The position numbers and the translations under genes were made by a program. DNA of 64,000 nt from Coleofasciculus sp. FACHB-1120 (lineage in GTDB: Bacteria; Cyanobacteriota; Cyanobacteriia; Cyanobacteriales; FACHB-T130). The stretch lies in assembly GCF_014698845.1 (NCBI RefSeq), contig NZ_JACJTV010000004.1, positions 124,001 through 188,000 on the forward strand. Direction: 5' to 3'. The stretch's first letter is position 1; each line of letters starts with the position of its first letter. Positions 54,592 through 64,000 of the stretch are shown in pieces. Under the pieces are notes generated by a model. That model made no database searches, was not told the DNA's origin, and saw only the letters and a list, made by a program, of their open reading frames with translations.

Positions 54592-56421
54592 GTGATTAAA
54601 CGCTTACTTTTAAGCCTTCCAGGTCTCTGTCTGGGAATGGTTTTACCTTCTGTAACGACTTTGATGCCGATTCGAGTTTTGGCTGCTGAAAAAATATTTA
54701 TTTCCTATGGACCGATACAGTTATCCCTTCCGATTTCGGCGCTGGAAGAATATGCCAGGGAAGGCAAAATTAATCAGGATTTAGGGTTTTATGCTCAATT
54801 TTTCAAGCCGGAACAGCTAGAGCAGTTACGGAAGATTTTGCAAACTCGTGCGAATGTTAGTCCGGTGGCAGTGGCTCAATTTCTCTACACGCCGCAGGGG
54901 GAAATTCTGCTGCGGCGTGTCGGCGAAGTTATTCAAACAAAAGCGTTTCAACCGGGTTTTTATGCAATTCGAGCTGCTTTAATTCAAGCTGCTGCCGATC
55001 CCGCAGGGCTGACGCCACTGAATGTACTGCGTAAGTTTCCGACTTACGCAGTTCGGATTAATTCGGATCGGGGCTTTGAGATTATTGATGAGCTGAGCAA
55101 CCTGATCGAGAAAACTCAAGGAGCGATCGCTGCCGTTGAACAGGAAGCTTTGGCTGAAATCTCAGCTCAGTCATCCACTCAGCTGCCCTTTCAGCCATCA
55201 CCAATGGCAACACCGTCTAATATTCCCGCAGGGCGAGATTTACAGCAACCAGGGCCGCTAAGCTGGGAAATGCAGACCCTGACGCTCAATGACCTCAGCC
55301 GCAGCCGGACCTTCCCAGTTGATGTTTATCTGCCTCAGTTGAGCGGACGAGCTGCACCCGTGATTGTAATTTCTCATGGGTTGGGAAGCGATCGCTTGTC
55401 CTATGCCTACCTGGCGAGACACTTAGCTTCTCATGGATTTGCAGTGGCTCTACCAGAGCATCCAGGCAGTAATTCCCAGCAGTTGCAGGCTCTAATTAGC
55501 GGTCTGACAAGCGATGCGGCTCCTCCCAGCGAGGCGGTTGACCGTCCTCTGGATATGAAGTATTTGCTAGATCAACTGGCAGCTACTTATCGAGGACGAC
55601 TAGATATGCAAAACGTCGGCGTCCTTGGTCAATCGTTTGGCGGCTACACAGCGTTGGCGCTGGCGGGTGCAGAAATTAATTTTGAGAACCTGGAAAAAGA
55701 TTGCACTGCTATCAATAGTTCGTTAAATCTGTCGCTGTTGCTCCAGTGTCGGGCGCTGCTGTTGCCGCAAATTGATTATCAATTGGGGGATGACCGAATT
55801 AAGGCAGCGATCGCGATCAATCCAGTTGATAGTAGCATCTTCGGAAAAAGTGAGATGAGTGGTATCAAAGTCCCGATAATGTTATTTTCCAGCAGTAACG
55901 ATACCGCCGCACCCGCTTTATCAGAACAAATTAAACCCTTCACCTGGCTGACAACTCCCAACAAATATCTGGTTTTAATGAAAAAGGCAACGCATTTTTC
56001 CACTTTGGGAGAAGCATTTGAAGGCACTGGTGTAGTTAAAATTCCGCCGCAAGTTGCGGGACCAAATCCCGTGACTGCGTTCGGATATGTGAAAGCATTG
56101 AGTCTAGCTTTTTTTAAAACCTATGTTTCTAACGAGCCAGAATATCAAGGCTACCTGAATGCTTCTTACGCTCAATATATCAGTCGAGATGAGATTCCTT
56201 TAGTTTTAATTGAGTCTTTGACAGAGGAACAATTGCAGGGAATCATCAATACTTCTGCCGCTCAGCCAATCCCATCTCCCACACCCAATACTTTTCGGTT
56301 AACCTCTCCCCCATCCCCTCCCCTGCAAGGAAAGGGGAGGAATTCTCCCCCTTTTCTGCCAGGGGAAGGAGCAGAGGGGTTAGGTCTGCCTTACCCGAAA
56401 AGTATTGCTCCTACACCTTAA
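54592..56421 (+). CDS. DUF1400 alpha/beta hydrolase, extended by a MITE
   Basis: Secreted hydrolase of about 609 residues. GTG at 54592 starts a good signal peptide (IKRLLLSLPGLCLGMVL); the longer frame would overlap the cyclase gene. DUF1400 (about 30-190) is followed by the hydrolase domain with GQSFGG as nucleophile elbow, HGLGSDRLSYAYLARHLASHGF and KKATHFST. The last 45 or so residues (from NTFRLTSPPSP) are encoded by a 122-bp MITE at 56286-56407; without it the protein would end after SPTP. Related secreted hydrolases are often annotated as lipases or dienelactone hydrolases. Confidence 0.85.
   Translation: MIKRLLLSLPGLCLGMVLPSVTTLMPIRVLAAEKIFISYGPIQLSLPISALEEYAREGKINQDLGFYAQFFKPEQLEQLRKILQTRANVSPVAVAQFLYTPQGEILLRRVGEVIQTKAFQPGFYAIRAALIQAAADPAGLTPLNVLRKFPTYAVRINSDRGFEIIDELSNLIEKTQGAIAAVEQEALAEISAQSSTQLPFQPSPMATPSNIPAGRDLQQPGPLSWEMQTLTLNDLSRSRTFPVDVYLPQLSGRAAPVIVISHGLGSDRLSYAYLARHLASHGFAVALPEHPGSNSQQLQALISGLTSDAAPPSEAVDRPLDMKYLLDQLAATYRGRLDMQNVGVLGQSFGGYTALALAGAEINFENLEKDCTAINSSLNLSLLLQCRALLLPQIDYQLGDDRIKAAIAINPVDSSIFGKSEMSGIKVPIMLFSSSNDTAAPALSEQIKPFTWLTTPNKYLVLMKKATHFSTLGEAFEGTGVVKIPPQVAGPNPVTAFGYVKALSLAFFKTYVSNEPEYQGYLNASYAQYISRDEIPLVLIESLTEEQLQGIINTSAAQPIPSPTPNTFRLTSPPSPPLQGKGRNSPPFLPGEGAEGLGLPYPKSIAPTP
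56286..56407. mobile_element. MITE with 13-bp terminal inverted repeats
   Basis: CAATACTTTTCGG (56286-56298) and CCGAAAAGTATTG (56395-56407) are perfect terminal inverted repeats flanking a GC-rich foldback core with an inner stem CCTCCCCT (56317-56324) and AGGGGAGG (56333-56340). The flanks CTCCCACACC (56276-56285) and CTCCTACACC (56408-56417) match at nine of ten positions, which looks like a target duplication. Insertion of 132 bases (element plus duplication) keeps the frame and adds 44 codons. Confidence 0.75.
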
Positions 56422-56428
56422 ATAGAAT

Positions 56429-57172
56429 ATGCAATCGGATGATTTGAAATTAGCTCAACTGAAACAAAAACTAAATGGTGTTAGGCGTTCGGCTTGGAAA
56501 CCTATCGTTCAAGAAGGTGATGGAGATTTAACTGCATCAAAGTTTGCTGGAAAACCTTGGCTGAGTGCCGATGAGACTTGGCCTACTTGTCCTAATTGTC
56601 AAAAGCCAATGCAGTTTTTTCTGCAACTGAATCTTGACAAGTTGCCTGAAAGCTTGAATGGAAAGTTTGGCAGTGGTTTATTACAATTTTTTTATTGTAC
56701 CAATTATGAACCACCTTATTGTCATTGTGAGGTTGATTGTGGTGCATGGGAAGCCTTTGTAAACACTCAGCTTGTAAGAATTATTCAACCAAATACGGCA
56801 CCATTACACGTAGAAATACCTGGAATAGAAGATTTGTTCGATTCTAGATTAATTTTGAACTGGGAAGAAATATATGATTACCCCGATTGGCAAGAATTGG
56901 AAATATATGGAATTAACCTAAATAAGGAAGAAGACGATGTTTTTTTTCAAAATAAATTATATCAATTAGGAGATAAGTTAGCAGGGTGGCCTATATGGGT
57001 ACAAGGTTTGGAATATCCCAATTGTCCTCATTGTAATCAAGCAATGAATCAGTTTGTTTTTCAACTAGAATCAGACGGAAATGTTCCTCATATGTGGGGA
57101 GATGCAGGTATAGGATATCTCATTCAATGCCCCGAACATAAGGAACAACTTGCTTTCTTGTGGCAGTGCTAA
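56429..57172 (+). CDS. DUF1963 (YwqG-like) protein
   Basis: A 247-residue soluble protein with WPTCPNCQKPMQFFLQLNLD, GDKLAGWPIWVQGLEYPNCPHCNQAM and WGDAGIGYLIQCPEHKEQLAFLWQC, matching the DUF1963 pattern. The CxxC pairs may bind zinc. Function unknown. It follows the hydrolase gene closely. Confidence 0.88.
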   Translation: MQSDDLKLAQLKQKLNGVRRSAWKPIVQEGDGDLTASKFAGKPWLSADETWPTCPNCQKPMQFFLQLNLDKLPESLNGKFGSGLLQFFYCTNYEPPYCHCEVDCGAWEAFVNTQLVRIIQPNTAPLHVEIPGIEDLFDSRLILNWEEIYDYPDWQELEIYGINLNKEEDDVFFQNKLYQLGDKLAGWPIWVQGLEYPNCPHCNQAMNQFVFQLESDGNVPHMWGDAGIGYLIQCPEHKEQLAFLWQC

Positions 57173-57192
57173 TTAAAAACTTATAGGATTAA

Positions 57193-58104
57193 ATGCAAGG
57201 ATTTCTTAACTTAAATAAACCTGTTGGATTCACTTCTCACGATTGTGTCGCCAAGGTGCGAAAACTCCTGCGCCTCAAGCGCGTGGGACACGCGGGAACC
57301 TTAGATCCGGCTGCGACTGGCGTGTTACCAATCGCGCTGGGTAAGGCGACGCGGCTGTTGCAATATTTGCGGCAGGATAAGTCTTATCGGGGGACGATTC
57401 GGCTGGGGGTAAGGACAACGACTGATGACTTGGAAGGGGAAATTATCAGCGCCCAGCCAGTGCCAAAATTAACTTTAGAACAGGTGCAAGCAGCGCTAAG
57501 GCAATTTGAGGGAAAAATTCAGCAGGTACCGCCCAGTTACAGCGCCATTCAAGTTGAGGGAAAACGCCTGTACGATAGGGCACGGGCGGGTGAAATCATT
57601 GAAGTTCCGGCGCGAGAGGTGGAAATTTATAAGCTAGAAATATTGGAGTGGCGAGAAGGAGATTTTCCCGAATTAGATGTAGCGATCGCTTGTGGTCCTG
57701 GAACTTATATTAGAGCGATCGCTCGCGATTTAGGTTCGGCGTGTGCAACTGGCGGCACGCTTACTGCCTTGACTCGCACTGAGAGTAGCGGCTTCCAGCT
57801 ATCAGATAGCCTGACTTTTGAAGAATTGGAAGAACAGCTCAAACAAGGAACGTTTCATCCAATTCTAGCGTCGGCAGCTTTGGGGCATCTCCCAGCTGTC
57901 ACCTTACAAGCAACAGACGCTAAAGCCTGGTGCCAAGGTCAGCGCATTCCTTTTCGCCCCCTTTCCTTTCCTGCCTTGACGGACGCTGAAGAGGGAAAGT
58001 TGCGGCTTCACGATGAAGATGACCGTTTTTTGGGCATAGGCTGCCTGCTTGCCTCAGAAACTGGCTATCTGCTGGTTCCTCTGATGGTATTTGAGCCACT
58101 TTGA
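57193..58104 (+). CDS. truB: tRNA pseudouridine(55) synthase
   Basis: Converts U55 to pseudouridine in the T loop of tRNAs. The 303 residues begin [20 protein letters not shown] and carry the catalytic Asp in [18 protein letters not shown], then [18 protein letters not shown] and [14 protein letters not shown]. Length is normal. The stop overlaps the next open frame but the true start of that gene is later. Confidence 0.96.
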   Translation: MQGFLNLNKPVGFTSHDCVAKVRKLLRLKRVGHAGTLDPAATGVLPIALGKATRLLQYLRQDKSYRGTIRLGVRTTTDDLEGEIISAQPVPKLTLEQVQAALRQFEGKIQQVPPSYSAIQVEGKRLYDRARAGEIIEVPAREVEIYKLEILEWREGDFPELDVAIACGPGTYIRAIARDLGSACATGGTLTALTRTESSGFQLSDSLTFEELEEQLKQGTFHPILASAALGHLPAVTLQATDAKAWCQGQRIPFRPLSFPALTDAEEGKLRLHDEDDRFLGIGCLLASETGYLLVPLMVFEPL

Positions 58105-58253
58105 GCCACATTTATCGGAACACCCGTTTTCTCGTGTGCGCGATCACACCGATGCCTTTGCCATCCGATTGTCAGGATAATCGTTTTAGAGTTAGAACTG
58201 GCAGCATGATAGCCGTCTGCGAACGACTTAGCTGCTTTTGGAGAGAATTTCGG

Positions 58254-59036
58254 ATGCGATCGCTAAAATCAACGTTAATTTATATTGCAATTACTCTGGG
58301 ATTTGTTTTGAGCTATATTAACAAATCATCGGCTCAAGATTCCGATTTCGCTACTTTAAGTCGGGAAATTATTACCAGATTGAATGGAAATTGTCGGGGT
58401 TCTACGCAAGTTCGCTATCAATCCCAGAAGTTGACCTCACCGAATGGTCTTAATTCAGTTTATCTGAATATGAATATTCGGAGATTTGGTCAAGTCAACA
58501 GCCGAAAAAATGATAACTTTATAATAAAATGTAATCCCAATACGGCTGATAAAATTATTGGAGAATTAGTGATTGAAAAGAATGGAGTATCAAGTACAAC
58601 AAGGCTGGAAGATATTCTAGGCTTAAGTAACAATATTCATAACTACGTTATTGCCAATCCAGTTTCTTTTTCTCCCGATGATAGATATTTAGTGCTAAGA
58701 TTAGATGTTTTTGATGGATTAAATAACTCTTGGGTCAATCATCTGGTTATAGATACCCTCAATCGCTATAAAATATTGGCTTTTTCCAATTGCGAAGGAT
58801 TTGAAAGCAATTCCTATTTAGGATTTATTTCATCTTCTGAGATAGTGTTTGCCTGCGAGAATCCTAGCGAACCAGGCCCCATAGAAGTGTTTGATTTTCA
58901 AAAAAGGTCTCGTCAGAAGATTTCTACCCGGAAAGCTTCAAGAGAATTAGTGAGGATTCTTGATAAGGTTCGCTCTTACGGCTCAGTTTCTTCGGAATTT
59001 GCTATTGTCGATGAGCAGCACTTTCCTCCTCAATAG
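58254..59036 (+). CDS. Secreted hypothetical protein
   Basis: About 260 residues starting at ATG 58254, with GGAGAG eight bases upstream. The N terminus (RSLKSTLIYIAITLGFVLSY, cleavage near SSAQ) is a signal peptide. The rest has no recognised domain; SFSPDDRYLVLRLDVFDG resembles a beta-propeller or WD-like blade. Function unknown. Confidence 0.7.
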   Translation: MRSLKSTLIYIAITLGFVLSYINKSSAQDSDFATLSREIITRLNGNCRGSTQVRYQSQKLTSPNGLNSVYLNMNIRRFGQVNSRKNDNFIIKCNPNTADKIIGELVIEKNGVSSTTRLEDILGLSNNIHNYVIANPVSFSPDDRYLVLRLDVFDGLNNSWVNHLVIDTLNRYKILAFSNCEGFESNSYLGFISSSEIVFACENPSEPGPIEVFDFQKRSRQKISTRKASRELVRILDKVRSYGSVSSEFAIVDEQHFPPQ

Positions 59037-59402
59037 AACTTAATCTATTGCCTATAAAATATCACTATATTATTTTAGGAATATAGAATTTTGTATAACA
59101 ATCCTAAATGATTTGTGACGAGATACTCGCCTCCTTAGAGAAGCTGGATATCTGAACCGCCAGCCTCTCAAAACCAAAATAAAATGGCGATAGAGATACC
59201 ACGTTTCACTCGATACAAACTTTATTTGTGCCCAAAATTACTGAATCCGTAGCTTGGTTTTAAATATGCAGGAACCAAAACCTTGTATCGGGTTAAAGAA
59301 CGAAAACTAACTGACTAAACTCCAATAATCTAATCCTAGGAAGCAAGTAATTTAACCCTAAAGTAGATACATTCATTAATATTTCCCTATAAGAGTAAAT
59401 AA
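59037..59402. other. Intergenic region before the S9 peptidase
   Basis: About 365 AT-rich bases with no gene or clear structure. AAGAG lies about eight bases before ATG at 59403. Confidence 0.4.
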
Positions 59403-61364
59403 ATGATCCAAGCACAAGTAGCACCTTTTGGTTCCTGGAAATCGCCCATCACCTCTGACTTAATTGTTTCTGAAACGATTGGAGTGGGGCAGATTGCCCT
59501 TGATGGCGAGGATATTTACTGGATTGAGGGGCGACCCGCAGAAGCCGGACGGAGTGTCATTGTGCGACGTACCCCAGAGGGGAAAACCATTGATGTCACC
59601 CCACCTCCCTTTAACGTCCGAACCCGCGTCAATGAATACGGCGGCGGTGCCTTCTGCGTCGCTGATGGCACTATTTATTTTTCCAATTTCGCGGATCAGC
59701 GCCTTTATCGGCAGACTCTAGGTGCAGAACCGCAACCGCTGACACCAGAAGGAATCTTCTGCTATGCAGATGGAGTAATTGACCAGAAACAGCAGCGGCT
59801 GTACGTTGTGCGCGAAGACCATACTACAGGCGATCGCGAACCAGTCAATACCTTGATTAGTATCAACTTGAAAGATGGTGACGATATTCGGGTGCTAGTG
59901 TCTGGAAACGACTTTTATTCATCTCCACGCCTCAGTCCTGACGGTTCTCAACTGGCTTGGTTAACTTGGAATCATCCGAATCTGCCGTGGGATGGGACGG
60001 AATTATGGGTTGCAAACGTGACGGCGGATGGTTCCTTGGGTGAAAGCCAACGGGTTGCTGGTGGCGTTGATGAGTCTATTTTTCAACCAGAATGGTCGCC
60101 GGATGGCATTTTACACTTTGTTAGCGATCGCAGTGGCTGGTGGAATCTCTACAGATGGCAATCCCAGCCTTACCTAGAAAAGGGGGGAAAAGACGTTGAA
60201 CCGCTGTGCGAAATGGATGCTGAATTTGGGCTTCCGCAGTGGATTTTTGGGATGTCTACCTATGCCTTTGAATCTGAAGAACGCATTATCTGCACCTACA
60301 CTCAGCAAGGCATTTGGCATCTGGCAAGTCTCGACACGGAGACAGGACTGGAGCAAATTGAGACGGACTACACTGAGATTTCGTCTCTCAAAGCATCTGC
60401 GGGTCGTGTAGCGTTCATTGCTGGCTCACCGACCAAATTTAGCTCGATTATCCAAATGGATATGGCGACGCGGCAGATAGAAGTGTTACAGCGTTCCAGT
60501 AAGTTAGAAATTGACGCCGGGTATTTGTCTGTCCCGCAACCAATTGAATTTCCGACCGAGAACGAATTAACCGCTCACGCCTTCTTCTATCCGCCCCAAA
60601 ATCGCGACCATACGGCACCCGATGGTGAGTTACCACCCTTAGTCGTCAAAAGCCATGGAGGGCCGACAGCAGCCACCTCTAGCCAGCTGAACTTGCGGAT
60701 TCAATACTGGACAAGTCGCGGATTTGCTTATCTAGATGTCAATTATGGCGGCAGCACCGGCTATGGACGCGCCTACCATCAGCGGCTGGATGGGCAGTGG
60801 GGGATTGTGGATGTAGATGATTGCGTCAATGGAGCGCGGTATCTGGCGCAGCAAGGCTTGGTGGATGGAAACCGGATGGCGATCGCTGGTGGGAGTGCGG
60901 GTGGCTACACGACACTATGCGCCCTGACTTTCCGAGATGTCTTCAAGGCAGGTGCGAGTTACTACGGTGTTAGCGACTTAGAGGCGCTAGTCAGAGATAC
61001 CCACAAATTTGAATCGCGCTATCTAGATCGGCTGATTGGTCCTTACCCACAGCGGCAAGATATTTATCAGGAGCGATCGCCTATTTACTTTACAGAGAAT
61101 CTCTCTTGTCCGGTTATTTTCTTTCAAGGGCTAGAAGATAAAGTTGTCCTGCCCAACCAAGCTGAAATGATGGTAGAGGCGCTACGTGCCAAAGGGTTGC
61201 CCGTCGCTTATGTTCCTTTTGAGGGCGAACAGCATGGTTTCCGCCGTTCAGAGAATATCAAACGTGCCATTGATGGGGAGTTTTACTTTTATTCTCGCGT
61301 CTTCCAGTTTGAGCTTGCCGATCCTGTGGAGCCAGTTGCGATCGCGAATCTTCCTGAATCATGA
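59403..61364 (+). CDS. S9 family serine peptidase (prolyl oligopeptidase-like)
   Basis: Cytosolic peptidase of 653 residues with an N-terminal beta propeller (about 1-380) and a C-terminal hydrolase domain. The catalytic Ser is in [15 protein letters not shown], Asp in [10 protein letters not shown] and His in GEQHGFRR. No signal peptide. It overlaps the start of the Rpn nuclease gene by four bases (ATGA), so the two are translated together. Confidence 0.93.
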   Translation: MIQAQVAPFGSWKSPITSDLIVSETIGVGQIALDGEDIYWIEGRPAEAGRSVIVRRTPEGKTIDVTPPPFNVRTRVNEYGGGAFCVADGTIYFSNFADQRLYRQTLGAEPQPLTPEGIFCYADGVIDQKQQRLYVVREDHTTGDREPVNTLISINLKDGDDIRVLVSGNDFYSSPRLSPDGSQLAWLTWNHPNLPWDGTELWVANVTADGSLGESQRVAGGVDESIFQPEWSPDGILHFVSDRSGWWNLYRWQSQPYLEKGGKDVEPLCEMDAEFGLPQWIFGMSTYAFESEERIICTYTQQGIWHLASLDTETGLEQIETDYTEISSLKASAGRVAFIAGSPTKFSSIIQMDMATRQIEVLQRSSKLEIDAGYLSVPQPIEFPTENELTAHAFFYPPQNRDHTAPDGELPPLVVKSHGGPTAATSSQLNLRIQYWTSRGFAYLDVNYGGSTGYGRAYHQRLDGQWGIVDVDDCVNGARYLAQQGLVDGNRMAIAGGSAGGYTTLCALTFRDVFKAGASYYGVSDLEALVRDTHKFESRYLDRLIGPYPQRQDIYQERSPIYFTENLSCPVIFFQGLEDKVVLPNQAEMMVEALRAKGLPVAYVPFEGEQHGFRRSENIKRAIDGEFYFYSRVFQFELADPVEPVAIANLPES

Positions 61365-62329
61365 CCAACCCCCAGGCTGATTACGACAGCCCTTGGAAGG
61401 AAGCCTTGGAGATTTATTTTACAGATTTCATGGCTTTCTTCTTCCCGCAAGCTTATGCTGACATCAACTGGTCGCAGGGCTACGAATTTCTCGACACCGA
61501 ACTGCAACAGGTCGTCCGCGATGCAGAACTTGGGCGGCGTCGGGTCGATAAACTGGTAAAAGTCTGGCGACAAAACGGCGAAGAAACTTGGGTACTGATT
61601 CACATCGAAGTTCAAAGCAAAGTCGATGCTAATTTTGCTGAGCGGATGTATGTCTATAATTACCGGCTTTTTGACCGATATCGACGGCAAGTTGCCAGCT
61701 TAGCCGTGTTGGCAGACGAGCAAGCGTCATGGCGTCCGCAGAGCTATGACTACGAAATTTGGGGCGCAAGAGTTAGTTTGCAGTTTCCCACTGTCAAACT
61801 GTTGGACTATGAAGCGCAGTGGCAAAGCTTAGAGCAAAGCGCCAATCCCTTTGCCGTCATCATCATGGCTCATCTGAAAGCACAGGCAACGCGCCGCAAT
61901 CCCGAAGGGCGGTTACAGTGGAAATTGAGCCTAGTTCGGGGGCTATATGGACGAGGCTACAGCCGGGAAAACATCCTAGAGTTGTTCCGGTTGATTGAGT
62001 GGATGATGGTGTTGCCAGAGGAATTTCAGTTTGGGTTTGAAGAGACACTAAGCCGTTACGAGGAGGAAAGGAGAATGCCGTTTATCACGCCAATTGAGCG
62101 CAGAGGCATCCGCAAGGGAATCGTACAGAATTCTAGAGAGAATGTCATCGAAGTTCTGGAGACGCGGTTTGAAACCGTGCCTAGCCCAATTGTCGAGAGC
62201 GTCAACGGAATAGACGATCCCGCTTTGCTAAAACAGCTTTTGAAGCAGGCAATTACCGTTAGCTCAGTGGAAGAATTCCAGCAAGCGATCGCGCTACTTA
62301 GCTCTCAGGGAGAATCGGGAACAGTTTAA
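61361..62329 (+). CDS. Rpn family recombination-promoting nuclease-like protein
   Basis: A 322-residue protein of the Rpn/DUF4351-type PD-(D/E)XK nuclease group. The nuclease core is about residues 20-130, with [25 protein letters not shown] as the E-x-Q-x-K-like signature, and the C-terminal region has [16 protein letters not shown], typical of cyanobacterial members. Such proteins are expanded and may be mobile. It overlaps the S9 peptidase gene; the following 62-residue gene starts 29 bases later. Confidence 0.85.
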   Translation: MTNPQADYDSPWKEALEIYFTDFMAFFFPQAYADINWSQGYEFLDTELQQVVRDAELGRRRVDKLVKVWRQNGEETWVLIHIEVQSKVDANFAERMYVYNYRLFDRYRRQVASLAVLADEQASWRPQSYDYEIWGARVSLQFPTVKLLDYEAQWQSLEQSANPFAVIIMAHLKAQATRRNPEGRLQWKLSLVRGLYGRGYSRENILELFRLIEWMMVLPEEFQFGFEETLSRYEEERRMPFITPIERRGIRKGIVQNSRENVIEVLETRFETVPSPIVESVNGIDDPALLKQLLKQAITVSSVEEFQQAIALLSSQGESGTV

Positions 62330-62358
62330 AGCCACAATTTTTAATTGGAGAGTAATTC

Positions 62359-62547
62359 ATGCCAGACGAACCAATATTCAACATTAACGAAGAAATGTAT
62401 GAGACGCTGCTAGAATTTCAGCAGCAAATTGAAGAAGGCGAAGTCGAATCGTCAGCGGAAACGACACAAGAGCAGCTCGACACAACTAGAGAATCTCTAG
62501 AAAATGTTTACTTGGCCCAGAGCGGTCCAAAACACCCACTTGAGTAA
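62359..62547 (+). CDS. Small acidic protein, function unknown
   Basis: A 62-residue acidic, helical protein (MPDEPIFNINEEMYETLLEFQQQIEEGEVESS). GGAGAG lies about seven bases upstream of ATG. It follows the Rpn gene by 29 bases. No homologue recognised; it could be an accessory protein or a nuclease inhibitor, which is only a guess. Confidence 0.6.
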   Translation: MPDEPIFNINEEMYETLLEFQQQIEEGEVESSAETTQEQLDTTRESLENVYLAQSGPKHPLE

Positions 62548-62840
62548 AGCCAGTCGCAGAATGCGATAGCGAAGCGCCGACCTGTCGGTTCGCGCTTGTG
62601 AGGCATGGGGAGAGCGAACCGACAGGTCGGCGCTAGGCTAACGCCTCGCTTCGCTGTTTTTATGCCCAAAGGGCTGTACGTGATCGCACCCTTCCCGGCT
62701 TCATCCGTCTGTTGCTTGCATAAAATTAACAGCAAATTTGTTCCAATGACGCCGTGCAAAAACGCCGAATTCAGAAGCGCTAAAAAATTAGCAAGATGAT
62801 TGGGTGGATTTTGCGAAAAAAATATTTAATTGAATCGGAA
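62548..62840. other. Intergenic region with large palindromic repeat
   Basis: Contains the inverted-repeat element 62568-62655 and AT-rich spacer before the TIGR02450 gene. No gene supported. Confidence 0.5.
62568..62655. repeat. Dispersed repeat copy 3 as 88-bp palindrome
   Basis: A perfect 21-bp inverted repeat (62573-62593 and 62614-62634, 20-base spacer) is flanked by AGCGAAG (62568-62574) and CTTCGCT (62649-62655), which also pair. The left half matches the copies at 36579-36614 and 38757-38779. Confidence 0.75.
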
Positions 62841-63128
62841 ATGCAGAAAAAGCAAAAGTTCCCCTACCTAGTTGGTTCCAAATGGACAGCCCAGCAGAAA
62901 ACGTGGGGATGGCGACATTTTCAGGTAGTTAATCGCAAAAACCAAGGCAAGTTTGTCTTTGCCGAGATGGTCGCTTCCTGTGACCCGAACGTGCGTTTTT
63001 GGATTAACGCCAAGCTGCTAAAAAACTCCTCTCAGTGGCAAGCAGGCTGGCAAACTCTACAAGAAATGGAAAAAAATGAGGAAAACAGTGAATTAGATAT
63101 AGAAAACTTAATTATCCATAATTTTTGA
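62841..63128 (+). CDS. TIGR02450 family Trp-rich protein
   Basis: A short soluble protein of 95 residues with the family pattern KFPYLVGSKWTAQQKTWGWRHFQV and RFWINAKLL. ATG at 62841 is preferred; ATG at 62796 would add 15 residues. Function unknown; mostly in cyanobacteria and algae. It precedes the ABC ATPase by 16 bases. Confidence 0.85.
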   Translation: MQKKQKFPYLVGSKWTAQQKTWGWRHFQVVNRKNQGKFVFAEMVASCDPNVRFWINAKLLKNSSQWQAGWQTLQEMEKNEENSELDIENLIIHNF

Positions 63129-63144
63129 TTGTTAATCATTACGT

Positions 63145-63993
63145 ATGACTGCTGTTTCCCTTCAGAACGTCCGCAAACTCTATAACAAAGTCCCCGTCGT
63201 TAACGACCTCTCCTTTACGATTAAATCTGGAGAGATTTTTGGACTCCTTGGTCCCAATGGTGCGGGAAAATCCACCACAATTCGGATGCTGACTACATTG
63301 ACAAAACCCAGCGAGGGTCAAATTGAGGTCGCTGGTTATGATGTAGTACGACAACCTTTGCAGGTGAAACAAAATATTGGGGTGGTATTGCAACAAATCA
63401 GCGTGGATGCCGATTTAACAGTTTGGGAGAACATGGAACTGCATGGGCGGATGCACCATATTCCCCATCGTCAGCGACAGCAGGAGATCGAGCGATGGCT
63501 GGAATACATGGAACTGGCAGACAGGCGAGATAGCCTGGTAAAAACCCTCTCTGGCGGTATGAAGCGCCGATTGCAAATTGCCAGAGCCTTATTGCATAAT
63601 CCTTCTATTCTTTTTTTGGATGAGCCAACGGTGGGACTAGATCCGCAAACGCGCCGCCGTCTCTGGGAAATTATCCGAGATTTGAATAAGCAAGGGATGA
63701 CGATGCTGCTGACGACGCATTACATGGATGAGGTGGAATATTTGTGCGATCGCATTGGTATCATGGATGCCGGTCAGTTGATTGAACTTGGCACCTTGCA
63801 ACAGCTGCGGTCTAAACACGGCGAAGGGTTGGTGATGAAACAACAAGGAGATCGCTGGGAATATAAATTCTTTCCCAATCTGGAACAAGCCAACGCTTAT
63901 CTTGACGCTGCACCGGATAAAACTGGTATGATGGTTCGCCCGTCCAATCTAGAAGATATTTTCGTTGAACTCACAGGACGCCAGCTAGACTAA
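63145..63993 (+). CDS. ABC transporter ATP-binding protein (DrrA-like)
   Basis: ATPase subunit of 282 residues. Walker A GPNGAGKSTTIRML, signature LSGGMKRRLQIARALL, Walker B ILFLDEPTVGLDP and switch His in LLTTHYMDE are intact. The C-terminal extension (about 215-282) is typical of the DrrA/CcmA type used for drug or lipid export. The permease gene is presumably downstream of the window end. Starts at ATG 63145. Confidence 0.94.
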   Translation: MTAVSLQNVRKLYNKVPVVNDLSFTIKSGEIFGLLGPNGAGKSTTIRMLTTLTKPSEGQIEVAGYDVVRQPLQVKQNIGVVLQQISVDADLTVWENMELHGRMHHIPHRQRQQEIERWLEYMELADRRDSLVKTLSGGMKRRLQIARALLHNPSILFLDEPTVGLDPQTRRRLWEIIRDLNKQGMTMLLTTHYMDEVEYLCDRIGIMDAGQLIELGTLQQLRSKHGEGLVMKQQGDRWEYKFFPNLEQANAYLDAAPDKTGMMVRPSNLEDIFVELTGRQLD

Positions 63994-64000
63994 CCCATTC

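Noticed and set aside
62508-62759. 83-codon minus-strand frame
   Set aside because: Runs through the palindromic repeat; composition does not look like a protein.

Overview
The window is chromosomal DNA of a cyanobacterium. GCGATCGC (HIP1) octamers recur inside and between genes, and several families here are typical of cyanobacteria: a Tic20 homologue, DUF1824, DUF2499/DUF3593, CcbP, a CruA/CruP-type lycopene cyclase, a DUF3365 haem-sensor cyclase and a TIGR02450 Trp-rich protein. Short tandem repeats (heptamers, 13-mers) and palindromic elements add to this. The genus cannot be fixed from the sequence; a filamentous, large-genome lineage is plausible. No rRNA, tRNA or CRISPR array was recognised.

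Layout. 1-10 kb: 3' truncated clpB, rpsF, an FAH-family hydrolase, Tic20, a small Cys4 protein, glyA, a WecA/TagO-type transferase, cinA, a 47-residue protein and aroQ. 10-27 kb: a TPR gene and a DUF1499 gene whose start codons overlap on opposite strands, a carotenoid-desaturase-like oxidoreductase, a PEP-CTERM hydrolase, Uma2 nuclease, CcbP, ferredoxin, redox and housekeeping genes (GPx, PAP2, aminotransferase), cruA-like and a long coiled-coil gene that share a perfect 29-bp inverted repeat as common terminator. 27-37 kb: a GNAT relic, csaB, the DUF2499/DUF3593 pair, a c-type-haem class III cyclase behind a structured leader, CPBP protease, an Asp/Arg repeat protein, acylphosphatase, GGT and a DAHP synthase. 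37-50 kb: a VapBC-like toxin pair, aspC-like aminotransferase, class I FBP aldolase, Tat-type aldo/keto reductase, phosphoribosyltransferase, family 4 UDG, HEAT protein, a Pro/Ala/Glu-rich protein ending in a transposase-like zinc ribbon, AmpG, LexA with its own LexA box, and argF. 51-64 kb: a hybrid kinase/receiver/adenylate cyclase with a dead H-box, a DUF1400 hydrolase extended by an in-frame MITE, DUF1963, truB, an S9 peptidase overlapping an Rpn nuclease, a TIGR02450 protein and an ABC ATPase.

How the genes work together. Two different class III cyclases and a TGTGA-N6-TCACA palindrome point to cAMP signalling, one input being a covalent-haem sensor and the other a receiver that cannot be phosphorylated by its own kinase module. 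LexA keeps its self-cleavage residues and an operator matching the cyanobacterial consensus, so an autoregulated SOS-type circuit is likely. The best candidates for something undescribed are the MITE that extended a hydrolase exactly in frame between near-perfect target duplications, the structured leader of the haem cyclase, the degenerate-kinase cyclase, the overlapping divergent start codons, and the zinc-ribbon fusion.
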